Part shown: positions 34,701 through 42,565 of the stretch, piece after piece | Layout of the letters: every line of letters begins with the position of its first letter | Numbering within the stretch: position 1 is the stretch's first letter | Assembly: GCF_018555455.1 (NCBI RefSeq) | Contig: NZ_JAFEJU010000002.1 | Coordinates: forward strand, 496,001-560,000 | Length of the DNA: 64,000 nt | Direction: 5' to 3' | DNA from: Bifidobacterium colobi | Lineage (GTDB): Bacteria; Actinomycetota; Actinomycetes; Actinomycetales; Bifidobacteriaceae | Notes under the pieces: generated by a model | Databases searched by the model: none | What the model was told of the DNA's origin: nothing | The model's input: the letters and a program-made list of their open reading frames with translations, nothing else | Translations under genes and position numbers: made by a program

Positions 34701-34896
34701 AACCGTGCCCGGCAAGCCCGGAACGGGGGAGAACGGCACTCTGACCGATGGTTCGCATGGTGCCAATGGTGCTGACGATGCCAAGGACTCGGTGCTGTCG
34801 GCAACTGGATCGACTGCTGTGACGCTGCTGGCACTGGTCAGCGTGCTGGTAGTCGCCGGGTGCGGCGTATGGAGTATCAGACGGCACATGCACTGA
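31705..34896 (+). CDS. M60-like (enhancin-type) cell-wall-anchored metalloprotease
   Basis: About 1,063 residues from a TTG start at 31705 with AAAGGGAA upstream; the frame is open further left but that part lacks protein character. A signal peptide (GKRIAAITAIAAMMITGVSA) leads into a peptidase M60-like catalytic region with HEYGH at residues 351-355. C-terminal modules follow: a chitobiase C-terminal-like domain (YYTTDGSEPS), a beta/gamma-crystallin-like stretch and an InlB-type repeat (AGYKPTGWLADDGTAYAPG). A Gly/Thr linker precedes the sortase-like motif LSATG (1031-1035), a membrane helix and RRHMH. M60 enzymes cleave mucin-type glycoproteins. The host-glycoprotein role is inference. Confidence 0.85.
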   Translation: MTTIGKRIAAITAIAAMMITGVSAGTAMADEQQPAQSAQTNQSTQSAKVASPKASDSTNAATTIKLSTIGSKDTDKNRTLQSFQFENADWTGYYIRPGITAKFTITLNTNAKTPNVLWAHRQVGRVDENTYTYMRMDDGGKLNPGSNTIEYDTTSRQVGQVLYIRNDGTDPATVTIENQNGSDGKPSLGQYPYYEYDAKNPQEFWTYLQQLREYVNNGVDTKAGDLNTNPSLGMDATSIRTGRMVYELRAAKLVDALKDINSEQAATDWITNAATVSEERLDYFDHLQGFDAKDADAKQRPTNMKIVLELTQNLTNPSSMFAWYTMYHLPESVFPGVATNLDSAHGWANDHEYGHMLDIDPLTHAEETNNLFSIWGRHRVGEAQLKDGKTFTTSIYHGNVLSAQQQLDSWLNERLTNPDAASQWGDIWWGVTAKWEILRWFDDYDYADYDYANSAYTAESAAQVKNYGGLGAVYRKVRSNPANYRVLGDGPSNAMAGATAKAYSDALGFDMSEVLERYGAQIPDEVKEYTAKYPKLDVKIQYFNINSDAKAMNGAGLFSKKTGGPTLTAKRGSDGKLTVTASYAADSAESKTVSGYELLADGKAVQWQPDGKFSIDTDPSVEYQVIAYDRRANPSAATTLKANADITVKVLTSDGASPVKASVTVTPNNGGKATVYHPNAQGELTIKNAPSSKISASLDGYTSAPATVPVDGYDWAGEVIHFTLTPKDSKAATTPAPIIGGAQADDGSLAFSITPDNADDAVYYTTDGSEPSAEHGIRYTGGTIGITSSPVTVKAIAYRAGFAPSRIAFATFTDSRQVTIWNQIWGPDYGSGQSKSFGVGTYEAADLDFLANQVRSLKVPDGLKVTIYEEAGLQGAAHVYTQTVNWVNVYDPIKSQSMKIETVKAPAAQTAGKVTFKPGADDAQGSMAEVTRYAGISMSAPDVAFTRAGYKPTGWLADDGTAYAPGAELPDGNVTLTAQWEESHEEPETNKPGGGDGSETVPGKPGTGENGTLTDGSHGANGADDAKDSVLSATGSTAVTLLALVSVLVVAGCGVWSIRRHMH

Positions 34897-35200
34897 TATG
34901 TGACTGTGGCATCTGACTGCACTGTTGATGCGGAACTGTTGATGCAGATCAGCGAAAAAGGCATCGCTCACTGTGGGCGATGCCTTTTCTGTATCAGCGG
35001 CTGCTTCAGATGGTCGTGTGAGCGGAAGCGTAGACAGTGCAAGTGTGGTGTAGCCGCGCACGCCGGTCATGAACAGGACGACGCCGATGTGACGGTAGTG
35101 CAAGTGCGATGTAGCCGGATGCGTGAATGGTGCTGCAGATGATTCGCCGGCGGTGCCACGGGTGAGCTATGGGCGATGCGCGGCATGCGTGTCGCAAGGT
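34897..35200. other. intergenic region between protease and galactoside operon
   Basis: After the terminator at 34956, two imperfect copies of GTGCAAGTG(T/C)(G/A)(G/A)TGTAGCCG occur about 62 bp apart (near 35037 and 35099). No gene was seen. The promoter and operators of the solute-binding gene begin at 35201. Confidence 0.5.
34956..34988 (+). terminator. terminator of the M60 protease gene
   Basis: Stem AAAAGGCATCGC / GCGATGCCTTTT with a nine-base loop, flanked by A- and T-runs; works on both strands. Confidence 0.75.
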
Positions 35201-35256
35201 TTGACAAATTGGTACACAGGTGTATCATCACAGGTATTGGTACACAGTTGTACCAA
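35201..35256 (+). promoter_or_regulatory. promoter with two LacI-type operators upstream of the solute-binding gene
   Basis: A -35 box TTGACA (35201-35206) and -10 box TATCAT (35223-35228) are 16 bp apart. Operator 1 (35209-35228) is TTGGTACA-CAGG-TGTATCAT and overlaps the spacer and -10 box. Operator 2 (35237-35256) is TTGGTACA-CAGT-TGTACCAA, with perfect arms. They are likely bound by the LacI-family regulator encoded at 40948 (inference). Confidence 0.75.
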
Positions 35257-35294
35257 AGCAACATCCCGGACAATGGGGTAGGAGGAGAATCATC

Positions 35295-36644
35295 ATGCGC
35301 AACACAAAGAAGGTCATCGCGGCAACAGCGGCAGTCGCTACCCTCGTCGGCCTTGCAGCCTGCGGCAGCGGCAGTGATGCCAACGCCAACAAGGGTAATG
35401 CCGATAAAGCCGAACTGGTGTTCTGGGGCTGGGATTCCGGCAACTCGATGAAAGACATCATCGCCAAGTTCGAAAAGGCCAACCCCGGTATCACCGTGAA
35501 GTTCAACAACACCGGCACTGCCGAGAAGACCTCCACCGCGCTTTCCAACGCCATCGCAGCCGGCAACGGCGCCCCGGATGTCGTGATGCTCGAAGACCCG
35601 ACCGTCACCCAGTTCGCCGTCACCGACGGCCTCGTGGACCTGAGCGAATTCGGCGCGGACAAGCTCGCCGATGACTTCGCCGCCGGCCCGTGGAACAAGC
35701 TGCAGTACAACAGCAAGCCGTACGCGCTGCCGATTGATTCCGGCCCGGAAATGTTCTTCTACAACAAGGCCGTGTTCGACAAGGCCGGTGTGGACGGCGA
35801 ATCCATCAAGACCTGGGATGACTACTACGAGGCGGCCAAGAAGATTCGCGCCACCGGCTCCTACATCACCAACCTGGCGGGTACCTCTGGCGACTATCAG
35901 CCGTTCACCGCACAGATCTGGCAGGCCGGCGCCCAGCCGTGGAAGGTTGATGGCGAGAAGATCACCATCAACATGACCAAGGACGAGGGCATGCAGCGCT
36001 ACATCAAGTTCGTCCAGAAGCTCATCGACGAAGACCTCGTGGACACCAAGACCCCGAACTGGTCCGATGATTGGAACCGCGAGCTCAACGACGGCACCAT
36101 CGCATCCCTGACCATTGGCGCTTGGATGCCGATCAACCTCATGACCGGCGCTCCCGATCAGGCCGGCAACTGGCGCGTCGCCCAGCTGCCGCAGTGGGAG
36201 GAAGGCAAGGAAGTCTCCGCTGAAGACGGCGGTTCCGCACTTGCTGTGGTCAAGCTCTCCAAGAACCAGGCCGCAGCCTACAAGTTCGTGGAATACATGA
36301 CCCACGGTGATGGTGCCCAGACCATGGCCGACACCGGTACCTTCCCGTCGCTGAAGAAGATTCTCACCTCTGATTCCTTCACCGATCCGACCACTGAAGC
36401 CAACAAGAAGACCAACGCCTACTTCGGTGGCCAGAACGTGAACGAAGTGCTCTCCGAGGCGGCGCAGCGTCCGACCGAGAAGTTCCAGTACCTGCCGTAC
36501 AACCCGTTCGCCCAGTCCGCGTACGGCGATGAGGTCTCCAAGGCCTACACCGGCGAGATCACCCTCGAGCAGGCGCTCCAGAACTACGGCAAGAAGCTGG
36601 CCGAGCAGGGCGAGCAGCAGGGCTACACCGTCACCGTCAAGTAA
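35295..36644 (+). CDS. galC: sugar ABC transporter solute-binding lipoprotein, galactoside locus
   Basis: About 449 residues: signal peptide with lipobox GLAACGS, then an SBP_bac_1 domain (ELVFWGWDSGNSMKDIIAKFEKANPGI, VVMLEDPTVTQFA, YALPIDSGPEMFFYNKAVFDKAG). The start has GGAGGAG upstream. It is the first gene of a locus ordered binding protein, two permeases, GH42 beta-galactosidase and LacI regulator, the layout of the galCDEGR galactan-oligosaccharide cluster of bifidobacteria. The substrate is therefore probably a beta-galacto-oligosaccharide. No endogalactanase (galA) gene follows in this window. Confidence 0.85.
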   Translation: MRNTKKVIAATAAVATLVGLAACGSGSDANANKGNADKAELVFWGWDSGNSMKDIIAKFEKANPGITVKFNNTGTAEKTSTALSNAIAAGNGAPDVVMLEDPTVTQFAVTDGLVDLSEFGADKLADDFAAGPWNKLQYNSKPYALPIDSGPEMFFYNKAVFDKAGVDGESIKTWDDYYEAAKKIRATGSYITNLAGTSGDYQPFTAQIWQAGAQPWKVDGEKITINMTKDEGMQRYIKFVQKLIDEDLVDTKTPNWSDDWNRELNDGTIASLTIGAWMPINLMTGAPDQAGNWRVAQLPQWEEGKEVSAEDGGSALAVVKLSKNQAAAYKFVEYMTHGDGAQTMADTGTFPSLKKILTSDSFTDPTTEANKKTNAYFGGQNVNEVLSEAAQRPTEKFQYLPYNPFAQSAYGDEVSKAYTGEITLEQALQNYGKKLAEQGEQQGYTVTVK

Positions 36645-36671
36645 GATCACTCCGGCATAAACCGGGCAGTT

Positions 36672-36705
36672 AGGAGCGGGGATACACCCCAGTATCCCCG
36701 CTCCT
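36672..36705 (+). terminator. attenuator hairpin after solute-binding gene
   Basis: Perfect 14-bp stem AGGAGCGGGGATAC / GTATCCCCGCTCCT with a six-base loop, followed by TTCAT. It probably lowers transcription of the permease genes relative to the binding protein. Confidence 0.65.
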
Positions 36706-36740
36706 TTCATGCCCGGAAGGCTGGTGGAAAGGGAAAAGCA

Positions 36741-37691
36741 ATGACGCAACCAGTAGGTGTGAGCCCGGTAGGTGTGAGTCCGGAAATGGCGGGAATGCAT
36801 ACGCCTGAAGCTCGAATCAACAAGCATAAGGCGGATTGGCGTGGATGGAAGTTCATGTGGCCGTTCGCTGTGGTGTTCGTGTTCGTGTTCATCATCCCGA
36901 TCGTGTACGCGATCTATATCAGCTTCTTCAAGAAGCAGATGATCGGCGGCACCAAGTTCGTTGGCCTGCAGAACTACCAGCGCCTGCTTGTTGATCAGCA
37001 GTTCTGGAGCAGTGTGGGTCGTGTGGCCCTGTTCACGGTGGTGCAGGTGCCGATCATGCTGTTCCTCGCGGCGGCCATGGCGTTGGCCATCGACTCGATG
37101 AAGCTGCATGGCACGAAGTTCTTCCGCATCTCCACGTTCCTGCCCTATGCGGTGCCGGCGGTGGTGTCCACGTTGATCTGGGGTTTCGTGTACGGCGCGA
37201 AGTACGGCCTGGTGGGAAGCTTCAACGATTTCTTCGGCACGAACGTCGACGTGTTGAAGCCTTCCGTGCTGCTTGCGGCGATCGGCAACATCAACACGTG
37301 GGAGTTCACGGGTTATAACATGCTGATCTTCTACAGCTCGCTGTCCACGATCCCGCACTCCCTGTACGAGGCCGCGTCGATCGATGGCGCTTCGGAGTGG
37401 CAGATCGTCAAGTCGATCAAGCTGCCTGAGTTGAAGGGCTCCCTGGCGATCACGGTGATCTTCTCGATCATCGGTTCGTTCCAGTTGTTCAACGAGCCGA
37501 GCATTTTGCAGAACATGGTGCCGGGCAACGCGATCACCACGTACTACACGCCGAACATGTACGCGTACAACCTGAGCTTCTCCGGCAACCAGTCGAACTA
37601 CGCCGCCGCATTGGCCATCGTCATGGCCGTGATCACCATGGCCATCGCCTACGCGGTCCAGCTCAACAGCATGAAGGAGCAGATGAAGTGA
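36741..37691 (+). CDS. galD: sugar ABC transporter permease, MalF-type
   Basis: A 316-residue permease with six membrane helices (WPFAVVFVFVFIIPIVYAIYISFF is the first). The EAA loop reads YEAASIDGASEWQIVKSIKLPELKG. It pairs with the MalG-type permease downstream to import the galactoside. GGAAAGGGAAAAGC precedes the ATG. It has an N-terminal polar leader of about 35 residues with a duplicated GVSPVGVSPE. Confidence 0.88.
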   Translation: MTQPVGVSPVGVSPEMAGMHTPEARINKHKADWRGWKFMWPFAVVFVFVFIIPIVYAIYISFFKKQMIGGTKFVGLQNYQRLLVDQQFWSSVGRVALFTVVQVPIMLFLAAAMALAIDSMKLHGTKFFRISTFLPYAVPAVVSTLIWGFVYGAKYGLVGSFNDFFGTNVDVLKPSVLLAAIGNINTWEFTGYNMLIFYSSLSTIPHSLYEAASIDGASEWQIVKSIKLPELKGSLAITVIFSIIGSFQLFNEPSILQNMVPGNAITTYYTPNMYAYNLSFSGNQSNYAAALAIVMAVITMAIAYAVQLNSMKEQMK

Positions 37692-37749
37692 TGCGCCTCG
37701 AGCTGATTGCTGAAATGACTATGACTGTGATTGTGAAGGAGCGTATCTG

Positions 37750-38748
37750 ATGAGTGCAGCAGCAAGTGCCCGTCCGGCCGAGGCGGAATTGAGGGCCCGG
37801 GAGAAGGCCGCCAGGAAGGCCGAGAAGGAACGTCAGAAGCGTATCGCCCGCGATGAGGCCGCCGAGAGGAAGCGCAGCGAAAAGGCCGGTTTCGCGAACG
37901 TGAACAACCCGCGCCGCAGCACGCTGATGACCATCCTGTGCGCCATCTTCGCCGTGTACTGCCTGTTCCCGTTCGTCTACCTGGCGATTAACGCGACCAA
38001 GACGCAGGCCGACTTCACCAGTACATTCGGTCTCGGCTTCGGCAGGACGTTCGCCCTGTGGGACAACATCGCCACCGTGTTCACCTACCAGAACGGCATC
38101 TTCGGCCGCTGGCTGGTCAACACGCTCCTCTACGTGGTCGTCGGCGCCGGCGGCGCGACCCTGCTGGCCATCATGGGAGGCTACGCGCTGGCGAAGTTCC
38201 GCTTCCCGGGCCGCAAGGCCGTGTTCGCCGTGATCATCGGCTCGATCTCCGTGCCGGGCATCGCCCTGGCGGTGCCGCAGTTCCTCCTGTTCGCCAAGCT
38301 GGGTTTGACCAACACCCCGTGGGCCATGATCATCCCGTCCCTGATCAGCCCATTCGGGCTGTATTTGATGTGGATCTTCAGCGAGCAGGCCGTGCCGACC
38401 GAGCTGCTCGAGGCCGCCCGCGTGGACGGTGCCAGCGAGTTCCGCACGTTCTGGACCATCAGCCTGCCGCTGCTGGCCCCCGGCATCGTCACGACCGCCC
38501 TGTTCACGATCGTGGCCACGTGGAACAACTACTTCCTGCCGTTGATCATGTTGAAGGACGCCGACTGGTACCCGCTGACCATCGGCCTGAACCAGTGGAA
38601 GGACCAGGCCAGCACGGCCGGTGGCCAGGCCATCCAGAACCTGGTGATCACGGGCTCCCTGATTACGATCATCCCGCTGGTCATCGCGTTCCTGTGCCTG
38701 CAGAAGTACTGGCAGTCCGGCCTCGCCGCCGGCGCCGTCAAGGAATGA
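37750..38748 (+). CDS. galE: sugar ABC transporter permease, MalG-type
   Basis: A 332-residue permease. The first 55 residues are a highly charged helix (RAREKAARKAEKERQKRIAR) facing the cytoplasm, followed by six helices. The EAA loop is LEAARVDGASEFRTFWTISLP. Note that the symbol follows the galCDEGR nomenclature and does not mean UDP-galactose epimerase. No ATPase gene is in the locus, so a shared MsiK-type ATPase is expected. Confidence 0.86.
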   Translation: MSAAASARPAEAELRAREKAARKAEKERQKRIARDEAAERKRSEKAGFANVNNPRRSTLMTILCAIFAVYCLFPFVYLAINATKTQADFTSTFGLGFGRTFALWDNIATVFTYQNGIFGRWLVNTLLYVVVGAGGATLLAIMGGYALAKFRFPGRKAVFAVIIGSISVPGIALAVPQFLLFAKLGLTNTPWAMIIPSLISPFGLYLMWIFSEQAVPTELLEAARVDGASEFRTFWTISLPLLAPGIVTTALFTIVATWNNYFLPLIMLKDADWYPLTIGLNQWKDQASTAGGQAIQNLVITGSLITIIPLVIAFLCLQKYWQSGLAAGAVKE

Positions 38749-38765
38749 TTGAATAATTCACTATC

Positions 38766-38789
38766 GGCTCCCCTCCAGAGAGGGGAGCC
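38766..38789 (+). terminator. hairpin between permease and beta-galactosidase genes
   Basis: Stem GGCTCCCCTC / GAGGGGAGCC with a four-base loop, with no strong T-run. It is likely a partial terminator or mRNA-processing stem. Confidence 0.5.
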
Positions 38790-38816
38790 AGCATCAACGA
38801 CATACAAGGAAGCATC

Positions 38817-40904
38817 ATGGCAGCACGCAGACCGTTTCGTTGGCCGGCACTGTTGACAAGCAATGGTCGTGGCATCGCGTATGGCGGCGACTACAACCCG
38901 GACCAATGGCCGGAGGAGACGCTGGACGAGGATATTCGCCTGATGCGCAAGGCGCATGTCAACACCGTGGCCCTCGCCATTTTCAGCTGGGACAAAATCG
39001 AGCCTCAAGAAGGTGAGTTCACGTTCGATTGGCTCGATCGGGTCATCGATAAGCTCGGCACAGCCGGCATCGCAGTCGATCTGGCGTCCGCCACCGCATC
39101 GGCGCCAATGTGGTTGTATGTCAAACATCCGGAAGTGTTGCCAATCGATAAATACGGCCATACCGTGAACCCGGGTTCCCGCCAATCCTGGCAGCCTACC
39201 AGCCCGGTGTTCACGGCATACGCGCTTCGCCTGTGCCGCAAGCTCGCCGAACACTATAAGAACAATCCATACGTCACCGCATGGCATATGGGCAACGAAT
39301 ACGGTTGGAACAACCGGTACGACTATTCAGACAATGCGCTCAAGGCGTTCCGCACATGGTGCGAAGCCAAATACGGCACCATCGACGCGTTGAATGCCGC
39401 ATGGGGCACAGCCTTCTGGTCGCAGCATGTCAACGATTTCAGCGAAGTGCTGCTGCCGCGTCATATGGGCGGCGATGCGATGGTGAACCCGGCTCAACAG
39501 CTCGACTATGAGCGGTTCGGCAACGACATGTTGCTCGACTTCTATAAAGCCGAGCGTGACGCCATCGAAGCGATCTGCCCGGATAAGCCGTTCACCACGA
39601 ACTTCATGGTCTCCACCGACCAGTGCTGCATGGATTACGCCAAGTGGGCGGATGAAGTGGATTTCATATCCAACGACCACTATTTCCACGAAGGCGAATC
39701 CCATGTGGACGAACTGCTCTGCTCGGACGCGCTCATGGACTCGCTCGCCCTGGGCAAACCATGGTATGTGATGGAACACTCCACGTCGGCCGTCCAGTGG
39801 AAGCCGTTGAACGCGCGCAAACGCCACGGCGAACTCATGCGCGACGCCTTGACGCACGTGGCCATGGGTGCGGATGCCATCAACTTCTTCCAATGGAGGC
39901 AATCCGCATCCGGTGCCGAAGCATTCCATTCGGCCATGGTGCCGCACGCCGGTGAGGATTCCAAGATCTATCGCGATGTATGCGAGCTCGGAGCTGCGCT
40001 GAAAACGCTGTCCGAAGCCGGCTTGCAGGGCACGGAACTTGAGCGGTCGAACACGGCAATTCTGTTCAGCGCGGAATCCGAATGGGCTACGCGCAGCCAG
40101 ACCTTGCCCAGTATGAAGCTCAATCATTGGCATGATGTGCGCGACTGGTATCGGGGACTTCTGGATGCCGGTCAGCGCGCGGACATCGTGCCATTGGCAT
40201 ACGACTGGAGCGGCTACCAGACCATCATCCTGCCCACGGTGCTCATACTGTCCGAGTGTGACGTTCGCCGTCTCGCCGATTTCGCACAAGCCGGCGGCAC
40301 TGTGATCATCGGCTATGCGACCGGTCTGATCGACGAACATTTCCGCGTCGGTCTCGGCGGCTACCCGGGTGCCGGCAACGGACTGCTACGCACGATGCTC
40401 GGTGTGCGCAGCGAGGAATTCAACATCCTCGGATGTGAAGCCGAAGGCGAACCCAGTGAAATCCGACTCAGCAACGGCTGCATCAGCCGACTCTGGCAGA
40501 ACGATGTGACCTCCATCGCAGCGGATACCACGGTGATTGCCTCGTACGTTGGTGCCGAAGCCGCTGATTGGGAGCTCGCCGATGTGCCAGCCATCACCCG
40601 CCATCCATATGGCAGGGGAGAGGCGCTGTATGTCGGTTGCGACCTGGATCGCGATGCCATCGCATCATTGATGCGCACACTACGTCCTGAAGCCGCAGAC
40701 GATGCTCGCTTGGTGCACACCGTTCGCCGTTCGGCGGATGGCAGCACTATTGTTGACTGCTATCTCAACAGGGATAGGCAGCCGGTGCATGTGCAGAACA
40801 TCACCGGTCAGCCGATCATCGCCCACCGTTGCGCTGCCGGTACCGCAGCGCACGATTATGTGCTCGATCGCAACGGTATGCTGATCATGAAGCGGGTAGA
40901 ATAG
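38817..40904 (+). CDS. galG: GH42 beta-galactosidase
   Basis: A 695-residue glycoside hydrolase of family 42. It starts with the typical IAYGGDYNPDQWPEETLDED. The acid/base Glu is residue 161 in WHMGNEYGW, and the nucleophile Glu is residue 320 in WYVMEHSTSAVQW. The middle trimerisation domain and C-terminal beta-sandwich are complete. There is no signal peptide, so it cleaves imported beta-galactosides inside the cell and releases galactose. Bifidobacterial GH42 enzymes differ in linkage preference, and the context favours galactan-derived oligosaccharides. CAAGGAAGCATC precedes the ATG. Confidence 0.92.
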   Translation: MAARRPFRWPALLTSNGRGIAYGGDYNPDQWPEETLDEDIRLMRKAHVNTVALAIFSWDKIEPQEGEFTFDWLDRVIDKLGTAGIAVDLASATASAPMWLYVKHPEVLPIDKYGHTVNPGSRQSWQPTSPVFTAYALRLCRKLAEHYKNNPYVTAWHMGNEYGWNNRYDYSDNALKAFRTWCEAKYGTIDALNAAWGTAFWSQHVNDFSEVLLPRHMGGDAMVNPAQQLDYERFGNDMLLDFYKAERDAIEAICPDKPFTTNFMVSTDQCCMDYAKWADEVDFISNDHYFHEGESHVDELLCSDALMDSLALGKPWYVMEHSTSAVQWKPLNARKRHGELMRDALTHVAMGADAINFFQWRQSASGAEAFHSAMVPHAGEDSKIYRDVCELGAALKTLSEAGLQGTELERSNTAILFSAESEWATRSQTLPSMKLNHWHDVRDWYRGLLDAGQRADIVPLAYDWSGYQTIILPTVLILSECDVRRLADFAQAGGTVIIGYATGLIDEHFRVGLGGYPGAGNGLLRTMLGVRSEEFNILGCEAEGEPSEIRLSNGCISRLWQNDVTSIAADTTVIASYVGAEAADWELADVPAITRHPYGRGEALYVGCDLDRDAIASLMRTLRPEAADDARLVHTVRRSADGSTIVDCYLNRDRQPVHVQNITGQPIIAHRCAAGTAAHDYVLDRNGMLIMKRVE

Positions 40905-40947
40905 CGACGTTACAGTACCCGGCGCCGATAAGGTAAGGAGCATTGCC

Positions 40948-42003
40948 GTGAGCGAGCATTCTGGAGCGAAACGACGCGTCACCCTGCGTGATGTGGCGCA
41001 AGCGGCCGGGGTCTCGCTCAAAACCGCCTCCAACGTGATCAATGGCTCCGGGCGTATGAGTCCGGACACCCGAACCAAGGTCGAGGCTGTTATCAAGGAG
41101 CTCGGCTATCAGGTTAATGTGGCCGCGCGCAATCTGAGCCGCAATCACACCGGATTCATTACGCTGGCCGTGCCTTCGCTTACGCCGCCGTACTTGGCCG
41201 AGCTTGCCAATCGCATCATCGATGCCGCGCGCCGGCATGATTACTCCGTATACGTCACCACCTATGCGGAAGGCTCCGCCAAAGGCGCGCGGGATTTGCT
41301 GAAGAAGTTCAATTCCACGGTGTCGGATGGCATGATCCTGTCCATGAGCGAGGTGGAGAACATCAGCAAGAAGGACTTGGACGTTGACTTTCCGCTCGTG
41401 GTGGTCGGTGCCCGTACCACATGGGGCATTGCCGATCATGTGACCCCGGACGATGTGGATGCTGCGGCTCAGGCTGCAGGATACCTGTACGAACGCGGCT
41501 CAAATCGCTTGGCTGTAATCGGTGCTCGCGGTGATTACGATGAAACCGCATTGCTGAGCGCGATTGAAGGCAACGCACAGTTGCGTTTGCGCGGTGTGAT
41601 TGAAGAGACGCACCGCCGTGGACTGACCATCGATCCCAGGCTGGTGGGTGCCACCGATCAGGATTGGACCATCGGCGCCGGGGCTCGCGTCACCCAGCGA
41701 CTGATTGATTCCGGTGTGCCATTTGATGGGGTGGTGGCATTGAACGATCAACTGGCCATTGGCGCGTTGACTGCGCTGCGCATATCTGGATACAACGTGC
41801 CGGACCAAGTGCAGGTGATTGGTTTCGACAACATCGAGGAAGCCCCGTACTTGCAGATTCCGCTGACCACTATGGATTCACGATTGGAATGGACGGCGCC
41901 GACCGCGGTGGAGCGCATTTTAGGGCGCATCCGTGGCGAAATCGCCACGCCGGAACTGCTCACCTGCTCCTCGCGGGTGATTGTGCGTGCTTCAACGCGG
42001 TAA
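40948..42003 (+). CDS. galR: LacI-family transcriptional regulator of the galactoside locus
   Basis: A 351-residue repressor with a GTG start (AAGGAGCATTGCC upstream). The helix-turn-helix is VTLRDVAQAAGVSLKTASNVINGSGRMSPDTR, followed by a PBP1-like sugar-binding domain. It follows the GH42 gene by 43 bp in the same operon direction. It probably binds the TTGGTACA-N4-TGTACCAA sites upstream of the solute-binding gene, which would make the operon self-regulated (inference). Confidence 0.88.
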   Translation: MSEHSGAKRRVTLRDVAQAAGVSLKTASNVINGSGRMSPDTRTKVEAVIKELGYQVNVAARNLSRNHTGFITLAVPSLTPPYLAELANRIIDAARRHDYSVYVTTYAEGSAKGARDLLKKFNSTVSDGMILSMSEVENISKKDLDVDFPLVVVGARTTWGIADHVTPDDVDAAAQAAGYLYERGSNRLAVIGARGDYDETALLSAIEGNAQLRLRGVIEETHRRGLTIDPRLVGATDQDWTIGAGARVTQRLIDSGVPFDGVVALNDQLAIGALTALRISGYNVPDQVQVIGFDNIEEAPYLQIPLTTMDSRLEWTAPTAVERILGRIRGEIATPELLTCSSRVIVRASTR

Positions 42004-42084
42004 TGATCTGCCATAGCCTGTTGTAGCCTGCCATCTTTGGCATTTCCGGGCTATTGATAGTTGACTACCCCTCAGTCGGCTTCG

Positions 42085-42230
42085 CCGCCAGCTCCCCTGA
42101 CAAGGGGAGCCGAGGGAAGTGGTATCGGGTTGGAGTCCTCAGACTGCAACAGCTCCCTGGTAGGGGAGGGAAGTGGTATCGAATTGTAGTCCTCAAACTA
42201 CAACAGCTCCCTAGTAAGGGAGCCGAGAGA
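42085..42230. repeat. tandem intergenic repeat with CAGCTCCCT units
   Basis: Two direct copies of AGGGAAGTGGTATCG followed by TTG(G/T)AGTCCTCA(G/A)ACT(G/A)CAACAG and CTCCCT occur at about 42113-42163 and 42165-42213. They are preceded by a related CAGCTCCCCTGACAAGGGGAGCCGAG hairpin. Fragments of the same family recur near 58400-58450. Such repeats lie in intergenic positions only. Confidence 0.65.
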
Positions 42231-42249
42231 GACAGTGCCGAGCTGGCGA

Positions 42250-42474
42250 TCACAGAGCGCCGAAGCCCACCGCATGCTTGGTGTCGGAGCCGATGATCGC
42301 ATAGCCCAGAGCCTTGGCCGGCACGATGATGCGACGGCCCTTGTCGTCGGTCAGGTCGATGGTCGTGCCGTTGGAAACAGCCTGTGCGATGGCATCGCTG
42401 ATCTCATCGGCGGACTGCTCGGTGCTGAAGTTCACCGGTCGAGCCACATTCTGAATGCCCAGTTCGATATCCAT
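42250..42474 (-). CDS. DUF3107-family small protein
   Basis: A 74-residue protein of the actinobacterial DUF3107 family (MDIELGIQNVARPVNFSTEQ; last part VPAKALGYAIIGSDTKHAVG). AAGGAGAATC precedes the ATG. The family is widespread in actinobacteria and of unknown function. It lies 91 bp upstream (in its own direction, downstream of) the kinase-like gene, read the same way. Confidence 0.85.
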   Translation of the reverse strand: MDIELGIQNVARPVNFSTEQSADEISDAIAQAVSNGTTIDLTDDKGRRIIVPAKALGYAIIGSDTKHAVGFGAL

Positions 42475-42565
42475 GATTCTCCTTGATTGGATTATTGATG
42501 CTGTACTTGGTTCTTTACCCTATTGTGCCGTATGCGCGGGCCATCGGTTGGCCGATTATGCGAGG

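Noticed and set aside
35067-37358. Long minus-strand open frame (763 codons) over the solute-binding and permease genes
   Set aside because: Same reason: antisense to two convincing genes in other frames, with no domain.
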